Positions 25,781 through 34,826 of a DNA stretch of 39,616 nucleotides are shown one piece after another. The stretch is from an uncultured Acidimicrobiaceae bacterium (lineage in GTDB: Bacteria; Actinomycetota; Acidimicrobiia; Spongiisociales; UBA5794), in the NCBI GenBank assembly GCA_947258375.1, contig CAMYIJ010000029.1:1-39616 (forward strand), read 5' to 3'. Below the pieces are notes generated by a model, which was not told the origin of the DNA, ran no database searches, and saw only the letters and a list, made by a program, of their open reading frames with translations. Numbering within the stretch: position 1 is the stretch's first letter; each line of letters begins with the position of its first letter. The translations under genes and the position numbers were made by a program.

Positions 25781-28700
25781 ATGTTTACCGGTCTGCTGTG
25801 GGCAGCCGATAGTGGGGGCTGGGTCAAGCGCCGCGCCACCCGGTTCGTGACGGTGGTGGCACTGTTCGCATCGCTGTTCGTCGTGGCTCAGCCGGAAGCG
25901 CTCGCGGTGGACTTCACCGTCTCGTTCGTCTCTGCAGAGTCGACTACTCCCGAATTAGGGACCCATGAGGTCGACGTGATTATCAACACCGCGGCCGGGG
26001 TTGCGGGTGCCGACATCATCATCGACGTGATCGACACCTTCAACGGCGACGCAGATGGCGACGACTACTCGCCGGCCATCACCAGACTGACGTTCCCGGC
26101 AGGCAGCGGCGACGGGGTGACGCAGCCCGCAACGATCGACATCATCCCCGACGCGACCCACGAGGCGGACGAGACGATAGAGCTGCAGTTCATCGTTTTC
26201 GATCCGGGTGACGATGTGGTCACGCCGGCCGGAGAGCTCACGCACACCGTGACTATCAACGATGGGGATCCGGGCTCGATCAGCTTCAGTGATCCGGCCT
26301 CGACCACCGCCGCCGAGAGCGGGACCCACACCACGACGGTCGAATTGTCCGTGCCGGGCGGGGGCAACCTGGTGTCCGACGTCACAGTCGATGTGATTGA
26401 GGACCCGACCGGGACCGCCGACGCGGCCGACTACACCCTGACAACCACATCGGTGACCTTCGCCGCGGGCACGGCGGACGAAGCCACCCGCAATGTGAAC
26501 CTGGCGATCGCCACCGACGACATCGACGAGGGCGACGAGACCATCGACCTGAGCCTCGCCGCCAACTCCGGTCCCGGTGTGGTTTCGGGAACTCACGAGG
26601 TGACTATCGAGGACGACGACACGGCCGGGGTGACAGTGAGCATTCCGTTCACAACGGTCACCGAGGGAGACCTGGTTGGGGTGCCCTACACGGTCGTTCT
26701 CACATCGGAGCCCACCAACAACGTGCGCATCGAGGCAACGCCGGCAGGCCTCGAAGCGGCGGTGAGCCCCCAATTCCAGACGTTCAATTCGAACAACTGG
26801 GACGAGCCGAAGGGATTCGTTATCACGGCGGTCGACGACTTGCTGCTCGATGGCGAGACGGCCGACCAGATCCTCCACAACCCCATCTCGACTGATGCCA
26901 ACTACGGCGCCATCCCCATCCCTCCGATAGCGGTCACGGTGCAGGACAACGAGGAAGCCCCGGTCGCCAACCCCGATTTCTACAACGTCGACGAGGGAGG
27001 AACCCTCACGACTGACGCCCTCGACGGAGTGCGCAGCAACGACACCCCTGATCCGCTAGATCTGACCGTTACATTGGTGACGCCGCCGGACCACCATGTC
27101 GGCCTCTTCACCCTCGATCCAAACGGCTCGTTCGAGTACATCCACGACGGCTCGGGTCCCCCCACAGACACGTTCACGTACTTCGTCACCGATGGCCTGG
27201 GCAACGACTCGGCGGCCGCGACGGTGACGATCACCATCGATAATGTGGCTCCCGTCGTGACGGCCGGCGATGACATCGTCGTCGCCGAAGAGGATCCTGT
27301 CGACGTGAACGCCGTCTTCACCGACCCGGGCCTGGGCGACACTCACACGGCAACGATCGACTGGGGTGACGGAACCGTAGATGACTGCTCGACGGACGCC
27401 TGTGATGTGACTTTTAGTGCGCTCACCGGTGTCGGCGCTGTCACCGGATCTCACAGTTACGGAGCGGCCGCTGTCTACTCCGTCACGGTATCGGTCGACG
27501 ACGGCGACGACGCGGGATCCGACAGCCTCTCGGTTCAGGTGGACAACGCCAACCTCACCGTGATCGTCGCTGCCGACCCCGACGCCATCAACGAAGGTGC
27601 CGCCACGTCGGTGTCTGCGACATTCGACGACTCCGACAATCGCGGGGCTCACGTCGCCTTGGTGGACTGGGGAGATGGCACCGTCGATGACTGCGCGACG
27701 CCCGCGTGCACGATCGTAGACAACGGCGACGGAACCGGGACGGTGGCGGGAACTCACACCTACGACGACGATGGCTCCTTCACCGTCACCGTCAACGTGT
27801 CCGACCCCTCTGGTGACGAAGGCTCCGGTGGCGCCAGCGTTGCGGTGGCCAACGTTGCGCCGATCGTCGAGATCACCAACAAAGCCGGAGATCCGCTGCC
27901 CACCAGTTCGAACGGTGGTCAAGAGGGCGTGCTGCTCAAGCTGCGATCTTCGATAGTCGACCCGGGCGCTGAAGACTTCACATACGACTGGAAGATCCGC
28001 TTGCTCGGCCAGGTGGTCGCCTCGAGCACCAACAGCAAGCTCAACTACACGCCGACCGAGGACGGAACCTACTTCGTGTCACTCAATGTGAACGACGGTG
28101 ATGGCGGTTCCGACGCCGACAGCGCGCTCATCATCATCAGGAATGCGACTCCGGTGATCACGCAGATCGATTTCGACGCGACCCCGCCGATCGGCGCGAG
28201 CGTTCCGATGGCGGTCCACTTCGTTGACGGGGGGACGAGCGACACTCACGTCACCACGGTTTCGTGGGGAGAAGGGCCGCCGGAAGGAAAGCCGGGAGCT
28301 TCACCCCGGTCGTTCGGCCACACGTACCCCTCGGCAGGAACTCGCAGCGCCCTGGTGTGCGTCAGCGACGATGACGGGGGTGAGGCGTGTGAGTCCTTCT
28401 ACGTCAACCCCGGCGTCACGTTCTCGATCGACTCGGACTTCGACGGCAACGGGTATGAGGACCTGCCCATTGGCGTGCCCGGTGAGAACGGCTTCGGCGC
28501 CGTCAGCGTCCTGTACGCCACCAACAGAGGCCTGCGCGCCGCAGCCGATGACATGTGGCGGCAGGGCCTCGAAGGCATCGCTCAGGTCGGTGAAGCCGGG
28601 GACGGCTTTGGCTCGGTGCTGGCGTGGGGAGATTTCAACCTCGACGGCTATGCGGACCTGGCGGCTGCCGCCCCCACCGAGGACATCAGCGGCGTGGCGG

Positions 28701-29884
28701 ATGCCGGGTTGGTGCACGTGATTCCCGGTTCGGCCAACGGTCTCACCGCGACGGGGGATCGGGTCTTCCACCAGGACTCGACGGGCATCCTCGGCAGCAA
28801 TCAACCGGGTGACCGGTTCGGCGCGGCTCTCACGACCGGTGACTTCAACGGCGACGGGTTCGCCGACCTGGCTATCGGAGTGCCCGGTGAGGACATCGGG
28901 GGCCTGCTCAATACCGGGCGCGTCGCCGTGCTGTTCGGCTCGCCCGACGGCTTGACCGCGGCCGGCGACGAGAGCTGGGATCAGGACAAGCCGGGAGTCG
29001 TTGGAAGCAATCGAACCGGAGCCGATCGCGGGGAGGCGTTGACGGCCGGAGACTTCGACCGTGACGGCTTCTGGGACCTGGCGATCGGCGTACCCGGCAA
29101 TGCCACGAGCGGCGTGAGGGATTCCGGGGCGGTGCTGATCCTCGGGGGTTGGATCGGGGGCCTTGATGCGGGTGCCGATCAATGGTGGACTCAGAACACC
29201 CCGACCATCGTCGACAAGGCCCAAAGGGGAGATCGTTTTGGCTCCGTGCTCGAGACGGGGGACTTCAACGGTGACAACCGCGCCGATCTTGCCATCGGTA
29301 TTCCGCGAGAAGGCGTCGCCGGGAAGTCGAAGGCGGGAGCGGTTGCGGTCCTCCTGGGCTCGGGTGGCGGCCTGACGGCCGTTGGCAACACGATCTGGAG
29401 TGAGGCGACAACGGGAATACTGGGAGATATCAAGCGCAACGACCGCTTTGGGTTTGCTCTCACGGCAGGCGATTTCGACGCAGATGGGCGCGACGACCTC
29501 GCCATCGGCATTCCTTATCAGGAGATCGGTGCCAGAAAAGACGCCGGAGACGTGGCGGTCATTTACGGGGGAGCGGCCGGGCTGCAGCCGACCGGCGACC
29601 AGCGTTGGAATGAGGCTACACCCGGTGTCAAAGGCGGGGCGGCCAAGTACGACCACCTGGGTTGGGCGTTGCGGGCGTTCGACGAGCGTGCCGACAATGA
29701 TGGCGACCTCGTGATCGGGATTCCCGATCAGAACGTCGCAGGCATCGGCAACGCCGGAGCGGTCCTGGTTCTGAAGGGTCGGTCCGGGGGCATCACCGCC
29801 GCCGGTGACAGCTACTGGCACCAGAACACCACCGGGATTCGCGGAGAACCCGGAGTCGCCGACAAGTTCGGGAAGGCTTTGTAG
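25781..29884 (+). CDS. Giant secreted Calx-beta / PKD / FG-GAP repeat protein
   Basis: The 1367-residue protein has a signal peptide (residues 15-43: charged VKRRATR, hydrophobic VVALFASLFVVAQ, cut near ALAVD). Residues of about 45-275 are two Calx-beta domains, with a third degenerate one to about 390. Residues 395-490 are cadherin-like (FTYFVTDGLGNDSAAATVTI), and about 490-875 hold PKD-type domains (HTATIDWGDGTVDDC, VALVDWGDGTVDDC). From about 884 there are seven FG-GAP blades with Ca-binding DxNxDG loops (GDFNGDGFADLAIG). The last residues, DKFGKAL, supply the missing strand of the first blade, so the C-terminus looks complete. No cell-wall sorting signal or anchor is seen. It is probably a surface or released adhesin. 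AAAGGGCGGG precedes the ATG. Confidence 0.88.
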   Translation: MFTGLLWAADSGGWVKRRATRFVTVVALFASLFVVAQPEALAVDFTVSFVSAESTTPELGTHEVDVIINTAAGVAGADIIIDVIDTFNGDADGDDYSPAITRLTFPAGSGDGVTQPATIDIIPDATHEADETIELQFIVFDPGDDVVTPAGELTHTVTINDGDPGSISFSDPASTTAAESGTHTTTVELSVPGGGNLVSDVTVDVIEDPTGTADAADYTLTTTSVTFAAGTADEATRNVNLAIATDDIDEGDETIDLSLAANSGPGVVSGTHEVTIEDDDTAGVTVSIPFTTVTEGDLVGVPYTVVLTSEPTNNVRIEATPAGLEAAVSPQFQTFNSNNWDEPKGFVITAVDDLLLDGETADQILHNPISTDANYGAIPIPPIAVTVQDNEEAPVANPDFYNVDEGGTLTTDALDGVRSNDTPDPLDLTVTLVTPPDHHVGLFTLDPNGSFEYIHDGSGPPTDTFTYFVTDGLGNDSAAATVTITIDNVAPVVTAGDDIVVAEEDPVDVNAVFTDPGLGDTHTATIDWGDGTVDDCSTDACDVTFSALTGVGAVTGSHSYGAAAVYSVTVSVDDGDDAGSDSLSVQVDNANLTVIVAADPDAINEGAATSVSATFDDSDNRGAHVALVDWGDGTVDDCATPACTIVDNGDGTGTVAGTHTYDDDGSFTVTVNVSDPSGDEGSGGASVAVANVAPIVEITNKAGDPLPTSSNGGQEGVLLKLRSSIVDPGAEDFTYDWKIRLLGQVVASSTNSKLNYTPTEDGTYFVSLNVNDGDGGSDADSALIIIRNATPVITQIDFDATPPIGASVPMAVHFVDGGTSDTHVTTVSWGEGPPEGKPGASPRSFGHTYPSAGTRSALVCVSDDDGGEACESFYVNPGVTFSIDSDFDGNGYEDLPIGVPGENGFGAVSVLYATNRGLRAAADDMWRQGLEGIAQVGEAGDGFGSVLAWGDFNLDGYADLAAAAPTEDISGVADAGLVHVIPGSANGLTATGDRVFHQDSTGILGSNQPGDRFGAALTTGDFNGDGFADLAIGVPGEDIGGLLNTGRVAVLFGSPDGLTAAGDESWDQDKPGVVGSNRTGADRGEALTAGDFDRDGFWDLAIGVPGNATSGVRDSGAVLILGGWIGGLDAGADQWWTQNTPTIVDKAQRGDRFGSVLETGDFNGDNRADLAIGIPREGVAGKSKAGAVAVLLGSGGGLTAVGNTIWSEATTGILGDIKRNDRFGFALTAGDFDADGRDDLAIGIPYQEIGARKDAGDVAVIYGGAAGLQPTGDQRWNEATPGVKGGAAKYDHLGWALRAFDERADNDGDLVIGIPDQNVAGIGNAGAVLVLKGRSGGITAAGDSYWHQNTTGIRGEPGVADKFGKAL

Positions 29885-29932
29885 GTAGGTAGGTACTCAG
29901 TACTCAGTACTCGGTATTCAGTACTCGGTACC
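29882..29932. repeat. Short tandem repeats TAGG x3 and five ACTCAGT-like heptamers
   Basis: Three TAGG units start within the stop codon. Five 7-bp units then follow in a row (ACTCAGT twice, ACTCGGT, ATTCAGT, ACTCGGT; 29895-29929), and GGTAC at 29892 pairs with GTACC at 29928-29932. The array sits between two convergent genes (stops at 29884 and 29939) and could act as a bidirectional terminator or be a dispersed genomic repeat. Confidence 0.8.
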
Positions 29933-29938
29933 TGGCCA

Positions 29939-31678
29939 CTACTTGCCGAGGCGTCTTACGTCGGGGGCTCCGAGGCGGGCGGCGTCGGCGGTGTGGTCGT
30001 CGGATTGGGTCTGAGATTCCCGTTCGGCGGCGACCCGGGCTCGGTAGTGATCCAGTTCCCGTGCGACCGCGGCGTCGTCCCAGCCGAGAAGCTCTGCCAT
30101 GAGCGGCGCGATCGCGTCGGCGGCGGCGAGGCCGCGGTCCGGGCTCTCGACCGAAATCCGCGTTCGGCGGGTAAGGACATCATCGAGGTGGAGCGCGGCC
30201 TCGGCGACAACGGCATAGGCCGCCTCGGCCAGTAGATAGTCCGGTGAGCCCGGCAGTGGCTGCGCCAGTTCGGGTCGGGCTGCGATGATGGCGAGGACCT
30301 CCGGGGCGAGCCCACCGTGGCGCCGCAGCAGACGTTCGATCTGCGCTGTCGCTAACCCGGTTTCCTCGGTCAGCGCGAGCCGCCTCTCCCACAATTCCTG
30401 GTAGCCGTCGGCTCCGAGCAAGGGCACTTCGGCGGTTGGCGACGGACGCACGGCGCCGCCGAGGTCTTTGACGACCGCGTCGACGGTGTCTTCGGCCATC
30501 ACCCGATATGTCGTGTACTTGCCGCCGGCGACCGTGGTCAGGCCGGGGGCGGTGTGCCAAACACCATGCTCCCGACTGAGCTTGCTCGTCGAATCCGATT
30601 CGCCGCTCAGGAGCGGCCGAAGCCCGGCGAACACTCCCACGATGTCATCCGTTGTCAGCGGCGTCTCCAGCACCTGGTTGATCTGGCCCAGGAGGTATTC
30701 GATGTCGGCAGCAGATGCGGCCGGATGGGCCAGATCGAGGTTCCACGCGGTGTCCGTCGTGCCGATCAGCCAGTGGCGGCCCCACGGGATCACGAAGAGC
30801 ACACTCTGCTGGGTGCGGACAATCATGCCGCTGCGGCCCTCGATCCGATCGCCGGGCACGACCAGATGGACTCCCTTTGAAGCCGTCACGTCAGCATCCG
30901 ATTGTCCCGCCATCATCTCGATGTCGTCGGTCCACACGCCGGTGGCGTTGATCACGTGGCGCGCCCGGATGTCGATCACGTCACCGGTTTCGAGACAGGT
31001 AGCGACGGCTCCCGTGATGCGCCCGTCCGTCCGGATCAGTTTGGACACATTCAGGCTGGTACCGACCACGGCTCCGCGGGCTGCCGCCGTACGCGCCACC
31101 GCGAGGGTGTGTCGGGCGTCGTCCACCTGGGTGTCGTAGTACTGGATTCCGCCGACGAGAGACGTTCTTGCCAGAGCCGGGATCTCCCGGAGTGCTCGCG
31201 AACGGCTGAGGTGCCGATGGCGAGGCAGCGGATTCCCACCCAGCTTGGCGAGCAGGTCGTACAGGGCGATGCCGGCACCGACGTACCAGCGCTCCCAGAA
31301 CCGGTGACGGAGCGGATAGAGAAACTGCACCGGAGAAACCAGATGGGGGGCGAGCCGCGTAATGAGCAGGGTTCGCTCGCGCAGCGCCTCCTTGACGAGC
31401 CCGAAGTTCAGCTGTTCGAGGTAGCGCAGGCCTCCGTGGATGAGTTTGCTCGATCGGCTCGAAGTGCCCGACGCCACATCCCGCTGCTCAACCACTGCGA
31501 CGCGGAGTCCCCGACAAGCTGCATCGAGAGCACAGCCCATTCCGGTGATGCCGCCGCCGATGATGAGCAGGTCGAACTGCTCGTTGTTGAGGCGGTCGAG
31601 GACATGTGCGCGGTACTTCGGGCCGAGATGGTGGGGCGAAGTGAACGCCGGGATCTGCGGATCGGGAGGAGGCGTCAT
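29939..31678 (-). CDS. glpD: Glycerol-3-phosphate dehydrogenase (FAD, GlpD type)
   Basis: The 579-residue flavoprotein oxidises sn-glycerol-3-phosphate to dihydroxyacetone phosphate at the membrane, feeding electrons to quinones. It shows the FAD motif LLIIGGGITGMGCALDAACRG, the GlpD segment GTSSRSSKLIHGGLRYLEQ, and the closing GGKYTTYRVMAEDTVDAV, followed by the usual C-terminal helical domain. The ATG at 31678 has no ribosome site, but TAGTGT lies 7 nt upstream; the frame extends to a GTG at 31711 without supporting signals. Divergent from the phosphohexomutase gene, 72 bp away. No glycerol kinase or facilitator gene is adjacent. Confidence 0.9.
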   Translation of the reverse strand: MTPPPDPQIPAFTSPHHLGPKYRAHVLDRLNNEQFDLLIIGGGITGMGCALDAACRGLRVAVVEQRDVASGTSSRSSKLIHGGLRYLEQLNFGLVKEALRERTLLITRLAPHLVSPVQFLYPLRHRFWERWYVGAGIALYDLLAKLGGNPLPRHRHLSRSRALREIPALARTSLVGGIQYYDTQVDDARHTLAVARTAAARGAVVGTSLNVSKLIRTDGRITGAVATCLETGDVIDIRARHVINATGVWTDDIEMMAGQSDADVTASKGVHLVVPGDRIEGRSGMIVRTQQSVLFVIPWGRHWLIGTTDTAWNLDLAHPAASAADIEYLLGQINQVLETPLTTDDIVGVFAGLRPLLSGESDSTSKLSREHGVWHTAPGLTTVAGGKYTTYRVMAEDTVDAVVKDLGGAVRPSPTAEVPLLGADGYQELWERRLALTEETGLATAQIERLLRRHGGLAPEVLAIIAARPELAQPLPGSPDYLLAEAAYAVVAEAALHLDDVLTRRTRISVESPDRGLAAADAIAPLMAELLGWDDAAVARELDHYRARVAAERESQTQSDDHTADAARLGAPDVRRLGK

Positions 31679-31685
31679 CGTGGTC

Positions 31686-31691
31686 ACACTA
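31686..31691 (-). promoter_or_regulatory. Candidate -10 box of a leaderless glpD mRNA
   Basis: On the minus strand TAGTGT ends 7 nt before the ATG at 31678; a T-rich stretch lies at about -35. No Shine-Dalgarno is present. Confidence 0.4.
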
Positions 31692-31750
31692 CTGGAGTCG
31701 CCAGTGCCCAAAAGACCTGTTGGGGCGGGGGCGTTTAGGCTCAGGGCAGT

Positions 31751-33460
31751 ATGTCTCTAGATACTCTCACGGCGGCCGCCCGGGCATGGATCGATGGCGA
31801 CCCCGACCCGGTCACCAGCGCTGAAATGGAACAACTCGTCGCGGCCGGAGACGAGGAGGCACTGGCAGATCGACTGGATTCCCGCCTCCGTTTCGGTACT
31901 GCCGGGCTCCGGGGCGAAGTCGGAGCCGGGTCCAATCGCATGAACCGGGCCGTCGTGATTCAGGCCACCCGGGGCCTGGCGAATCACCTCCTCGAGCAGG
32001 GAATGTCCGGACCCGTGGTGGTTGGATACGACGCCAGGATCTCGAGCCGGCGATTCATGGAAGACACGGTCGGCGTGCTGGCGGCTGCGGGCTTCCACGT
32101 GCGCTACTTCGATGTGCCGACGCCGACCCCCCTGGTGGCGTTCGCCGCTCGCCGCCTCGACGCCGCAGCCGCCGTTGTCGTCACGGCCAGCCACAACCCT
32201 CCGCAGGACAACGGGTACAAGGTCTATGCCGGCAACGGAGCCCAGATCGTGCCTCCGGATGACGTGCTGATCGCATCCGAGATCGACCGGGCGGGTGCCG
32301 CCGCTCTGGTTCCCCGGATCCGGTGGTCGGCGGTGGCCGAATCTGATCTGTGCAGTCCGCTTGATCCCGACGGTTTCTTCTCGAAATACGTCGATGCGAT
32401 AGACCGACCGCAAGCGGATCGGGCGACGACGCCGCTTCGAATCGTCTACACCCCGCTTCACGGGGTAGGGGGCCGCTACACCAAGGAGCTTCTCGAGAGC
32501 GGCGGTCATGAGGTTGTGCCCGTGGTCGCCCAATTCGAACCCGACGGAGCTTTCCCGACCGTTGACTTCCCAAACCCGGAAGAGCCGGGAGCGATGGACG
32601 AAGCTTTCGCGATCGCCGAACGCGATAGCTCCATCGACCTGATCATTGCCAACGACCCGGATGCCGACCGCCTCGCCGTTGCCGTGAGGTCCGGTGACAG
32701 GTGGCAGGCGCTTACGGGGAACCAGGTAGGAGTCTTGCTTGCCGACTGGAGCCTCGACGGCAGTAAGGCGCGCCCGCTGGTGATCAACAGCATTGTGTCG
32801 TCGCCAATGCTCGGAAGGCTGGCTGCGGTCCGGGGCGCCACCTGGGCGGTCACTCTCACCGGATTCAAGTGGATCTGGAATGCGGCCCTCGACCTGGCCG
32901 CCGCGGATCACGAATTCATCATGGGCTATGAAGAGGCGCTCGGCTACTCGGTGGGTCCGGCCGTCCGGGACAAGGACGGGATCGCGACGGCTCTCGTCTT
33001 CGCTGATATGGCGGCAGACGCCAAGGCCCGCGGACTGTCTGTGATTGATCGGCTGGCGGCGCTCTATGCGGAGGTCGGCGTGTGGGCGAGCGCCCAGCAC
33101 AGTGTTCGCTTCGAAGGGCCCGGGGGCATGGAGCAGATCGGGCCAATGCTCGATCGGCTGGCAGCAACGCCGCCGACCGACCTGGATGGTTTCGTGGTGA
33201 CCGGCGTCGTCGACTACCGACAAGGTGCCGACGATCGACCTCGCTACCTGGGAGCGACGCCCTTGATCGATCTCGATCTGGGAGAGGCGGGGCGCTGTCT
33301 GATCCGCCCGAGCGGCACCGAGCCCAAGCTCAAGATATACGTCGACCTGACGGAGGCGGCTGCCGGCGCCGAGGCGGCCGCAGTCCTGGCCGCCGAGGGC
33401 CGGTTGCGTGATCGGGCCGCCACGGTCGCCCGCGCCGCCGCGGCCGCGATGGGCATGTAG
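31751..33460 (+). CDS. Alpha-D-phosphohexomutase (phosphoglucomutase/phosphomannomutase, PGM2-like)
   Basis: The 569-residue protein has all four superfamily motifs: the phosphoserine loop TASHNPPQDNGYKVY (about residue 145), the metal loop NDPDADRLAVA, the sugar-binding GYEEALGYS, and the phosphate-binding RPSGTEPKLKIY. It moves phosphate between C1 and C6 (or C5 in pentoses) of sugar phosphates. The length and the GTAGLRGEVGAGSNRMNR opening fit the PGM2 branch, whose members can act on glucose-, mannose- or pentose-phosphates. TAGGCT lies 9 nt before the ATG. If it acts as a phosphopentomutase it could supply deoxyribose-5-phosphate to the BMC, but nothing in the sequence proves this. Confidence 0.9.
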   Translation: MSLDTLTAAARAWIDGDPDPVTSAEMEQLVAAGDEEALADRLDSRLRFGTAGLRGEVGAGSNRMNRAVVIQATRGLANHLLEQGMSGPVVVGYDARISSRRFMEDTVGVLAAAGFHVRYFDVPTPTPLVAFAARRLDAAAAVVVTASHNPPQDNGYKVYAGNGAQIVPPDDVLIASEIDRAGAAALVPRIRWSAVAESDLCSPLDPDGFFSKYVDAIDRPQADRATTPLRIVYTPLHGVGGRYTKELLESGGHEVVPVVAQFEPDGAFPTVDFPNPEEPGAMDEAFAIAERDSSIDLIIANDPDADRLAVAVRSGDRWQALTGNQVGVLLADWSLDGSKARPLVINSIVSSPMLGRLAAVRGATWAVTLTGFKWIWNAALDLAAADHEFIMGYEEALGYSVGPAVRDKDGIATALVFADMAADAKARGLSVIDRLAALYAEVGVWASAQHSVRFEGPGGMEQIGPMLDRLAATPPTDLDGFVVTGVVDYRQGADDRPRYLGATPLIDLDLGEAGRCLIRPSGTEPKLKIYVDLTEAAAGAEAAAVLAAEGRLRDRAATVARAAAAAMGM

Positions 33461-33465
33461 CCGGC

Positions 33466-33508
33466 AATCCTTCGGATTGCTTGGGAGTTGCTGCGCAACT
33501 CCTGGCGC
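33466..33508. repeat. 43-nt double-hairpin repeat, copy 1
   Basis: The unit holds two hairpins: (C)AATCC-TTC-GGATT(G) and GGAGTTGC-TGC-GCAACTCC, the second with an 8-bp perfect stem. It begins 6 nt after the phosphohexomutase stop and is identical to copy 2 at 33546. The form is that of a REP-like extragenic palindromic element, and it may also end transcription. Confidence 0.85.
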
Positions 33509-33545
33509 GGTCGTCTTCTGTGTGCGCTGTCCTTCGGATTCCGGG

Positions 33546-33588
33546 AATCCTTCGGATTGCTTGGGAGTTGCTGCGCAACTCCTGGCGC
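33546..33588. repeat. 43-nt double-hairpin repeat, copy 2
   Basis: Identical to copy 1, offset by 80 bp. The intervening DNA contains a further partial copy of the first hairpin (TCCTTCGGATTCC at about 33530). Together the two copies fill most of the gap between the phosphohexomutase gene and fbaB. Confidence 0.85.
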
Positions 33589-33708
33589 CATGGTTCAGTG
33601 TGAGCCGTCTGCCGCACTCAATCCCGTGGCTTTGGCTTGAGGTTTCAAATCCAGCCGGGATAATGGGAATTGCAAACAAGCGCGTCCGGATTAGGAGTAC
33701 TGACTGCC

Positions 33709-34725
33709 ATGGATCTCGTATCACTGCTCGGAGATGAAGCAACGTCTCTGCTGGAACACGAGTCGAAGGGGATCCCGAAAGCGGATCTGCACCTGCCGGG
33801 GCCCGACTTCGTGAGCCGTGTCATGGCCCAGTCCGATCGGTCACCCCAGGTGCTGCGCAATCTGCAAAGCCTCTTCGACCACGGCCGGATGGGCGGGACG
33901 GGATACGTCTCGATCCTGCCGGTCGATCAGGGAATCGAACACTCGGCGGCCGCGTCCTTTGCGCCGAACCCGGCCTATTTTGATCCGGCCAAAATCGTGG
34001 AGCTCGCCATTGAGGGCGGCTGCAATGGAGTGGCCTCCACGTTCGGGGTCCTCGCGATGGTTTCGCGCACCTACGCCCACCGGCTCCCGTTCATCGTGAA
34101 GATCAATCACAACGAGCTGCTCACCTATCCGGCCACCCACGACCAGATCATGTTCGGCACGGTTGAGCAGGCCTACGACCTGGGGGCGGCAGGTGTTGGT
34201 GCCACCATCTACTTCGGCTCGGCGGAATCCAACCGCCAGATCGTAGAAGTCGCCGAAGCTTTCGCCCGGGCCCACGAGCTCGGGATGTTCACGGTGCTGT
34301 GGTGCTACACCCGAAGCGGCGACTTCAAGGTGGATGGCGTCAACTACGAGGTTTCGGCCGACCTCACAGGCCAGGCGAACCACCTCGGAGTGACCATCGA
34401 GGCCGACATCATCAAGCAGAAGCAGCCGGAGAACAACAACGGTTTCGGCGCCGTCGGGTTCGGCCGCACCCATGAACGGGTCTACAGCGAGCTCACCACC
34501 GATCATCCGATCGACCTGACGCGCTGGCAAGTGGTCAACTGCTACATGGGTTCCGGTGGCGACGACCTCGCTCAGGCGGTGCGCACTGCTGTCATCAACA
34601 AGCGAGCGGGCGGCACCGGCCTCATCAGCGGTCGCAAGGCCTTCCAGCGCCCGATGGCGGAGGGAGTCGAGTTGCTCAACGCGATCCAGGACGTCTACCT
34701 GGACGAGTCGGTGACGGTTGCGTAG
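33709..34725 (+). CDS. fbaB: Class I fructose-bisphosphate aldolase (FbaB/DhnA type)
   Basis: The 338-residue protein is very similar in pattern to E. coli FbaB as I recall it: [82 protein letters not shown] and [19 protein letters not shown]. It forms a Schiff base and cleaves or makes fructose-1,6-bisphosphate, usually favouring gluconeogenesis. The start is the ATG at 33709 with TAGGAG upstream; an in-frame TTG at 33670 adds residues not found in the family. It lies 101 bp before pckA, in line with a gluconeogenic pair. Confidence 0.93.
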   Translation: MDLVSLLGDEATSLLEHESKGIPKADLHLPGPDFVSRVMAQSDRSPQVLRNLQSLFDHGRMGGTGYVSILPVDQGIEHSAAASFAPNPAYFDPAKIVELAIEGGCNGVASTFGVLAMVSRTYAHRLPFIVKINHNELLTYPATHDQIMFGTVEQAYDLGAAGVGATIYFGSAESNRQIVEVAEAFARAHELGMFTVLWCYTRSGDFKVDGVNYEVSADLTGQANHLGVTIEADIIKQKQPENNNGFGAVGFGRTHERVYSELTTDHPIDLTRWQVVNCYMGSGGDDLAQAVRTAVINKRAGGTGLISGRKAFQRPMAEGVELLNAIQDVYLDESVTVA

Positions 34726-34793
34726 CTAGGTATCGTCCGAAGCCCGCCCCCTCCGCTCTTGCGTAATTCGTCGCGTCGTCCGCGCGGTCTATT

Positions 34794-34803
34794 GTTGCGC
34801 AAC
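34794..34803. promoter_or_regulatory. 10-bp palindrome upstream of pckA overlapping a -10-like box
   Basis: GTTGCGCAAC is a perfect palindrome that overlaps TATTGT (34790-34795), a possible -10, and lies 24 nt before the pckA ATG. The position fits a repressor site. No regulator can be named. Confidence 0.3.
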
Positions 34804-34826
34804 GCATGCACAAATAGGAGTCGGGG

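Noticed and set aside
28301..29821. 506-codon open frame antisense to the FG-GAP region
   Set aside because: It mirrors the periodic FG-GAP repeats and has no recognisable domain, signal or ribosome site.
29895..29929. CRISPR or attachment site in the heptamer array
   Set aside because: Units are 7 bp with no spacers, and there is no integrase or tRNA nearby.
33466..33588. CRISPR array made of the two 43-nt repeats
   Set aside because: Only two copies with strong internal palindromes, no further spacers, and no cas genes in the window.
31757..33742. 661-codon open frame antisense to the phosphohexomutase gene
   Set aside because: Antisense open frames are common in GC-rich DNA; the sense strand has all four enzyme motifs and this frame has none.
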